From NCBI GenBank assembly GCA_044338255.1, contig JBIILZ010000051.1, forward strand, positions 1 to 26,689: DNA of 26,689 bases, in the 5' to 3' direction. Source of the DNA: CAIUVD01 sp044338255. GTDB lineage: Bacteria; Planctomycetota; UBA11346. Shown here piece by piece: positions 22,989 through 26,689 of the stretch (position 1 is its first letter; the number at the start of each line of letters is the position of its first letter). Both the position numbers and the translations under genes were made by a program. The notes under the pieces are model-generated. The model had not been told where the DNA came from. It worked only from the letters and a program-made list of their open reading frames with translations, and made no database searches.

Positions 22989-23686
22989 GCGCGGATCCGC
23001 GGACCGTCGGTCACTTCTAGACGTCCGTCATCCATGTTCCACACGCGATCGGCGATGGCCACGTATTCGGGATTGTGAGTGACGAAGACCAGGGCTCCGC
23101 CACGCCCGCGGGTGAGCCGTACCAGCAGATCCACCACCAGACCGGCGGTGGCGTGATCCAGCGCCCCGGTGGGCTCGTCGGCGAGCACCAAGGCAGGATC
23201 GTGAGCCAGGGCCGCAGCCACCGCCACGCGTTGCTGTTCGCCGCCGCTGAGGTGGTCGGGGTGCTCGTGGCCACGCCCGGCGAGGCCGACTTCGGCGAGC
23301 AGTTCCTCGACCCGTGCATGGCCATCGCCACCCTCAAGCGCGTGGCGGAGGTGGATGTTCTCGTGCACCGTCAATTCAGGCAGCAGGTTGAACGACTGGA
23401 AGACGAGGCCGATATGGCGCCGGCGCACGAGGGTGCGTTCGCGCTCGCGCAGACCGCCGAGGGCTTGGCCGGCGACCAGGATCGTCCCGGCATCGGCGGT
23501 CTCCATACCGGCGGCGAGATTGACGATGGTCGATTTGCCGCTGCCGCTGCGGCCGAGCACCACCACCACCTCGCCCGGCTGGACCACAGCATCGACGCCG
23601 CAGAGCACCTGACGTTCGCCGAAAGACTTGCTCACGCCGCGAAACTCGAGCGCGGGCACCGGCGAACCTGCATTTTCTGACGGCAC
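22985..23686 (-). CDS. ABC transporter ATP-binding protein (LolD/MacB type, AttE-like)
   Basis: The 233-residue ATPase that powers the neighbouring permease at the cytoplasmic face. Walker A GRSGSGKST is at residues 45-53, the Q-loop in LVFQSFNLLPELTV, the signature LSGGEQQR, Walker B ALVLADEPTG and the switch His in VTHN. These fit the MacB/LolD/AttE family. GTG at 23684-23686 is chosen: GGAG lies 6 nt upstream and it starts just ahead of the conserved ALEFRGVSKSFG. The longer reading from 23794 would add a hydrophobic stretch unlike this family and run through the promoter region. It is the first gene of the unit and divergent from the SDR gene. Confidence 0.93.
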   Translation of the reverse strand: MPSENAGSPVPALEFRGVSKSFGERQVLCGVDAVVQPGEVVVVLGRSGSGKSTIVNLAAGMETADAGTILVAGQALGGLRERERTLVRRRHIGLVFQSFNLLPELTVHENIHLRHALEGGDGHARVEELLAEVGLAGRGHEHPDHLSGGEQQRVAVAAALAHDPALVLADEPTGALDHATAGLVVDLLVRLTRGRGGALVFVTHNPEYVAIADRVWNMDDGRLEVTDGPRIRA

Positions 23687-23807
23687 GTGATGCTCCAAGG
23701 ATGAGATAATGGGGGCTTTATCGCTGCCTCGCAATCGAAGACCTCGACAAATCGATATGATTAGGCATAACCCAATCAACAATACTGTAAACACAAAAGG
23801 GGTTTCC
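23687..23807. promoter_or_regulatory. Divergent promoter region between the ABC unit and the SDR gene
   Basis: A 121-bp, relatively AT-rich gap between divergent starts. On the plus strand TATGAT (23756-23761) is a good -10, though its -35 is weak. On the minus strand TTGATT with a 16-nt spacer to TATCGA is a possible pair. Both would overlap, so the two directions may compete. These calls rest on hexamer matching only. Confidence 0.35.
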
Positions 23808-24509
23808 GTGGCACACTATCTCATCACCGGCGCAGCCGGCGGCATCGGACGTGCCCTCATCCGTCAGCTCGCCGGACATGAACTGACCCTCGTCGGACAT
23901 CATCCTTCCGGCCTCGGCGATCTCGGACATCCGGCAATCGCCGTCGACCTAACAAGCGAGGAAGGAGCCCATGAGCTAGCCATGCTCCTGGCCACCCGTC
24001 CGGCCCTCGACGGGGCTGCTCATTGCGTCGGGTCATTGCTGCTCAAGCCGGCGCACCGCATGACCTTCAGCGAATGGCGGGGCATCCAGTCGACCAACCT
24101 CGACAGTGCCTTCTTGCTGCTGCAAGTACTCGCCCGGCTGCCGCTGCGCGGATCGTTGGTGATGGTTAGTTCAGTCGCCGCCGGACTCGGCCTCGCCAAT
24201 CACGAAGCCATCGCCGCCGCCAAGGCCGGTATCGAGGGCCTGGTACGCTCGGCCGCCGCGAGCTATGCCGGCGCCGGCATGCGCGTCAACGCCATTGCCC
24301 CGGCCCTCACCGAAACCCCGCTGACCGCCGCCATGGTCGCCAACGAGTCGATGCGCAGGGCGATCACCGCCATGCACCCCCTCGGCCGACTGGGCACCGC
24401 CGATGACCAGGCCGCGGCCATCGCCTGGCTGCTCTCACCGACCTCGTCGTGGATCACCGGCCAGGTGCTCTCCGTCGACGGCGGACTGCGCACGGTGAAG
24501 GCCAAATAA
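23808..24509 (+). CDS. SDR-family protein lacking the catalytic Tyr
   Basis: A 233-residue Rossmann-fold protein. GTG at 23808-23810 has AAAAGGGG 5 nt upstream and begins just before the cofactor motif TGAAGGIG (residues 7-14), so the longer reading from 23709 is rejected. The fold is of the short-chain dehydrogenase/reductase type: N of STNLDSAF, Ser in VMVSSVAAG, and the C-terminal RVNAIAPALTETPL plus SSWITGQVLSVDGG. The YxxxK motif reads IAAAK (within NHEAIAAAKAG): Lys is present, but Tyr is Ile. Classical Tyr-dependent hydride transfer is therefore doubtful. It may be a non-catalytic or atypical SDR. Product and substrate are unknown. It converges on a hydrolase remnant. Confidence 0.88.
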   Translation: MAHYLITGAAGGIGRALIRQLAGHELTLVGHHPSGLGDLGHPAIAVDLTSEEGAHELAMLLATRPALDGAAHCVGSLLLKPAHRMTFSEWRGIQSTNLDSAFLLLQVLARLPLRGSLVMVSSVAAGLGLANHEAIAAAKAGIEGLVRSAAASYAGAGMRVNAIAPALTETPLTAAMVANESMRRAITAMHPLGRLGTADDQAAAIAWLLSPTSSWITGQVLSVDGGLRTVKAK

Positions 24510-24533
24510 CGTGGCATGAATCGACTGCGACGG

Positions 24534-24977
24534 TCAGTGTCCCGCCATCCATTGCGCGACGCGAGGATTGAAATCGGCAATGCGTTCCCAGTGGAAGGTA
24601 TGGCCAGACCCAGGGTAGAGATGCAGGTGCGCTCCGGGAATGCCGGCGGCGACTTCGCGCGCCATCCACGGCGGGGTGAACTTGTCCTCCTCACCGCCGA
24701 GGATCAGGGCCGGCACGCGGATCCGGGAAAGGTCGGCCCGGACGTCATGACCGATGCAGGCCGCCGCTTGGGATGCAAGATTGGCCACCGACTGGGAGGG
24801 AACCTGGCGGCTGGCTTGACGACGGATCTGGGAGGCCTCGGCCTGGAAGGCGGGATCCGCCCAGGACGACGCGCCGTAGATCAGCCATTGGACCGCCGTA
24901 TGCGTCCGACCACCTAGCCTTGCCGCCTGAAGAACCGTCGATGATGGCGGGATGTCCTCCGGCTTCATCGAAATCAT
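24534..24977 (-). pseudogene. Alpha/beta hydrolase, 5'-truncated by the IS66 remnant
   Basis: Only the C-terminal half of an alpha/beta hydrolase is present. Residues about 84-147 show the end of the fold: IRVPALILGGEEDKFTPP (acid-residue strand) and LYPGSGHTFHWE with the catalytic His. The N-terminal half with the oxyanion and nucleophile GxSxG region is missing. The frame reaches a stop at 24990-24992, where IS66-like sequence begins on the other strand, so the nominal ATG at 24975-24977 is probably accidental. Intact relatives are about 250-280 residues. The fragment cannot be an active hydrolase. Confidence 0.75.
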
Positions 24978-25020
24978 TGTCCGTCCACCTCATCGTCGCG
25001 GGCGTCGTCGTCGACGGCGG

Positions 25021-25137
25021 ATGACGATCACGACGCGCAGTGGCCTGCAGTGCACGTTCACGGCGGGGATTCCTGCTGATCTGGCAACGGCACTGCTGAC
25101 GACCGCGTTGGCGTGGCCGAGGAGGGGCCGGCGCTGA
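25021..25137 (+). pseudogene. IS66 accessory protein TnpA, C-terminal remnant
   Basis: The frame MTITTRSGLQCTFTAGIPAD, then LATALLTTALAWPRRGRR, ending at TGA 25135-25137, resembles the C-terminal strand-turn-helix of IS66 TnpA proteins (ITTxSGLxxxxxAGxxxxLxxxLL). The N-terminal part is missing; the frame runs leftwards into hydrolase sequence. Its stop overlaps the tnpB start as CTGA, most likely an original ATGA. Confidence 0.55.
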
Positions 25138-26642
25138 GCTTCTCGTCGGTGCGGCGGATCTTCGTGGCGCGCGCGCCGCAGGATATGCGACGGGGGATCA
25201 ATTCGCTGTCGTGCATGGTGGAGCATGAACTGGGGCATGAGCCGTATACGGGGGACTGCTTCATCTTCTTGAGTCGAGATCGAAAAAAGCTGAAGGTGCT
25301 GATCTGGGAGGACGGTGGCTTCTGGCTGTGCATGAAGCGACTGATCACGGGAACGTTCGCGGCCGTATCGTCGTGGAGCTCTTCGAGCGAGCCGTCAGTG
25401 GCGGTGACACCGGCGCGCATTCATGCGCTGATAGAAGGAATTGATATGAAAAACACGCATTTTCGCGCTCGAACGCGCGCTGATGGCTTGCAGAATACAG
25501 ACACACAACTTTTTATAAAATGTGGTGTGTCTACAATGATCCTGCCTAATGGGCTGGATGGTCAGCCCTTGGTCCAGGTTGATTTCAAGACGGTAATCAA
25601 ACTCGACTTCCTCGCCGGTAGATTCGTTGCACGTCACATCATCACACCCTTCTATGGCGTGCCATGGAGCAGTGAATCTGAACGGCTTCACGCGCAGGTT
25701 CCCGCCTGCATCGTGCCTCAGGGTAAGGCCACCGATGAATTAATTCTACATCTGTTGCGTGCGAAATATGGCTGCCACCAGCCACTTTATCGGCTTGAAG
25801 AGAGTGCACGTGAGGCCGGCGTCGAACTGCCACGGTCCACCATCATGGACTGGATTCGCCGTGCGACCGATCTGCTCGCGCCGGTGGCCGAGGCCATAAA
25901 ATCAGAAACCTTGATTGCCACCATCATCCACACCGATGAAACCCCGGTGAAACAGCTGCCCAAACGAGACACCGACCCAACCCTGGGTCGCGATAGTGGA
26001 AACGGAAAACGGAAACGACCAGGGAAATGCACCACCGCGCGTTTTTGGGTTTACCGCAGTGCCACCACTGCCTGGTATCACTACACGGAAAATCGCCAAG
26101 GCATTCACCCGCAAACCATCCTTGCCAACTATACCGGCTTTGTCGTTGCCGATGCCTACGCCGGTTTTGATAAAGTCTTTCTCAAGGGCACTGCGATTGA
26201 GATAGCGTGCTGGGCACACACACGACGAAAATTCTTCGAGGCCCTGCATCCACCGCAACGTGACAACGACACAGACGCCGAAAAATCATCCAGTACCGCC
26301 GTTATCACCGGTGACCCGCGCGCCGAGCAGGCGCTCGCCTTGATTCGCCAACTCTACCAAATTGAACGCGAGATCACCACGTCACCGAGTGCCGAACGAC
26401 GCACGCAGCGGCAACAACGCAGCAAGCCCATCCTGGCTACATTGAAGATCAAACTCGATGCCTGGAAGATTGCCTGCCGCCCCACCGAGCCCCTTGGCAA
26501 GGCCGTCACTTACGCCCTCAACCAATGGCTCGCACTCAGCCGATTCGTCGACAACGACGTCGCCCCCATCGATGTGCAGTCTCAAAACTCTGACCGCTTC
26601 CAGTCTCAAAACTCTGGCCGGGTCCAAAGTGACCGGCCCTGA
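25134..26642 (+). pseudogene. IS66 TnpB-TnpC fusion, truncated transposase
   Basis: One open frame joins two IS66 proteins. TnpB occupies about 25134-25460 (VRRIFVARAPQDMRRGINSL, KKLKVLIWEDGGFWLCMKRL, ending TPARIHALIEGID). TnpC follows from about 25560 but lacks its N-terminal zinc-finger region. Its DDE core keeps TIIHTDETPVKQL and VVADAYAGFDKVF and the CWAHTRRKFFEA motif. It stops matching after RFVDNDVAPID at about 26572, before the usual NNxAERALRP segment with the catalytic Glu, and continues into foreign sequence (VQSQNSDRFQSQNSGRVQSD). The tnpB start appears as CTG at 25134 with AGGAGG 8 nt upstream; GTG at 25113 is the nearest legal start. The protein should be inactive. Confidence 0.75.
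25499..25532. repeat. REP-like palindrome, copy 3, at the tnpB-tnpC junction
   Basis: Arms AGACACACAAC (25499-25509) and GTGGTGTGTCT (25522-25532) match at 10 of 11 pairs around an AT-only 12-nt loop. The GACACAC/GTGTGTC core and the TATA-containing loop resemble copies 1 and 2. It lies in the foreign-looking segment between the TnpB end and recognisable TnpC, so it may mark the event that fused them. Confidence 0.45.
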
Positions 26643-26689
26643 TGGGTCTCCTGCCGGTCACCTGAGGATCCTCCCCCGCGAGGAGACCC
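26573..26689. mobile_element. End of a second insertion element (IS21-like), cut by the window edge
   Basis: From about 26573 (TGTGCAGTCTC...) the sequence no longer matches tnpC. A 24-bp period repeat, CAGTCTCAAAACTCTGACCG, occurs at 26577 and again with one change at 26601, followed by GGGTCCAAAGTGACCGGCC. Multiple short repeats beginning near a TGT terminus are typical of IS21-family ends. A 9-bp inverted repeat GGGTCTCCT/AGGAGACCC (26644-26652 with 26681-26689) follows. No transposase is visible before the edge, so the family is tentative. Confidence 0.45.

Larger units (their letters stand above)
24978..26572 (+). mobile_element. Decayed IS66-family insertion sequence
   Basis: The plus strand carries, in order, the tail of tnpA, tnpB and a truncated tnpC, the standard IS66 gene order. 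The left end is lost within tnpA at the junction with the hydrolase fragment (somewhere in 24978-25020). The tnpB-tnpC boundary has been deleted, and tnpC is broken at about 26573 by another element. No IS66 terminal repeats are visible. The element cannot be autonomous. Confidence 0.75.

Noticed and set aside
23687..23794. Longer N-terminus of the ABC ATPase with a hydrophobic MFTVLLIGLCLIISIC start
   Set aside because: It crosses the divergent promoter region, lacks a ribosome binding site and is unlike the family. GTG at 23684-23686 has a good site and the right length.

Overview
The window is about 60 % GC bacterial chromosome. Most of it (about 2.0-23.7 kb) is one minus-strand block of translation and transcription genes. 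EF-Tu is the best lineage clue: its switch I region reads TKGGTVRDANKTVTIAASHV instead of the usual ARGITI form. From memory this pattern is typical of Planctomycetota (PVC superphylum). Together with a PPi-type phosphofructokinase this suggests a planctomycete-like organism, but that is an inference and no search was run.

Layout from left to right. 1-1.9 kb: an accessory-looking stretch with a possible C-terminal gene end, a small predicted secreted protein, a short XRE-type HTH regulator, a small plus-strand ORF, hairpins and two copies of a REP-like palindrome. 1.9-2.2 kb: tRNA-Ser(CGA) with a terminator, a 38-bp inverted copy of its 3' end, and two mutually exclusive hairpins. 2.2-17.8 kb, all minus and in transcription order: tRNA-Thr(TGT), tRNA-Tyr, tRNA-Gly, tRNA-Thr(GGT), tuf, terminator, rpmG, tRNA-Trp, secE-nusG, rplK-rplA-rplJ-rplL, rpoB-rpoC, rpsL-rpsG. 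A good sigma-70-type promoter lies just upstream of the tRNA run. A 170-bp MITE-like element with perfect 23-bp terminal inverted repeats sits between nusG and rplK. 17.9-23.7 kb: a pyrophosphate-dependent phosphofructokinase gene preceded by an AttEFGH-like set (ABC ATPase, FtsX-type permease, AttH/CrtC-like lipoprotein) with overlapping genes. 23.8-24.5 kb: a divergent SDR-like gene that lacks the catalytic Tyr. 24.5-26.7 kb: a 5'-truncated alpha/beta hydrolase, a decayed IS66 element (partial tnpA, tnpB fused to a truncated tnpC), and at the right edge what looks like the end of another, IS21-like, element.

The central block supplies RNA polymerase beta and beta', the L7/L12 stalk, L1, L11, S7, S12, EF-Tu, NusG, SecE and several tRNAs, so it is a growth-rate-linked expression unit. 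It differs from the textbook layout: rpsL-rpsG follow rpoC directly (rpsL starts inside rpoC), no fusA or tuf follows rpsG, and many gene junctions carry long GC-rich stem-loops without a U-tract. I found no convincing undescribed multi-gene system. The notable items are protein oddities (S12 His88, EF-Tu P-loop and switch I, S7 and L10 extensions, Tyr-less SDR) and non-coding structures (inverted tRNA tail, alternative hairpins, MITE, REP-like palindromes, 18-bp leader repeats).
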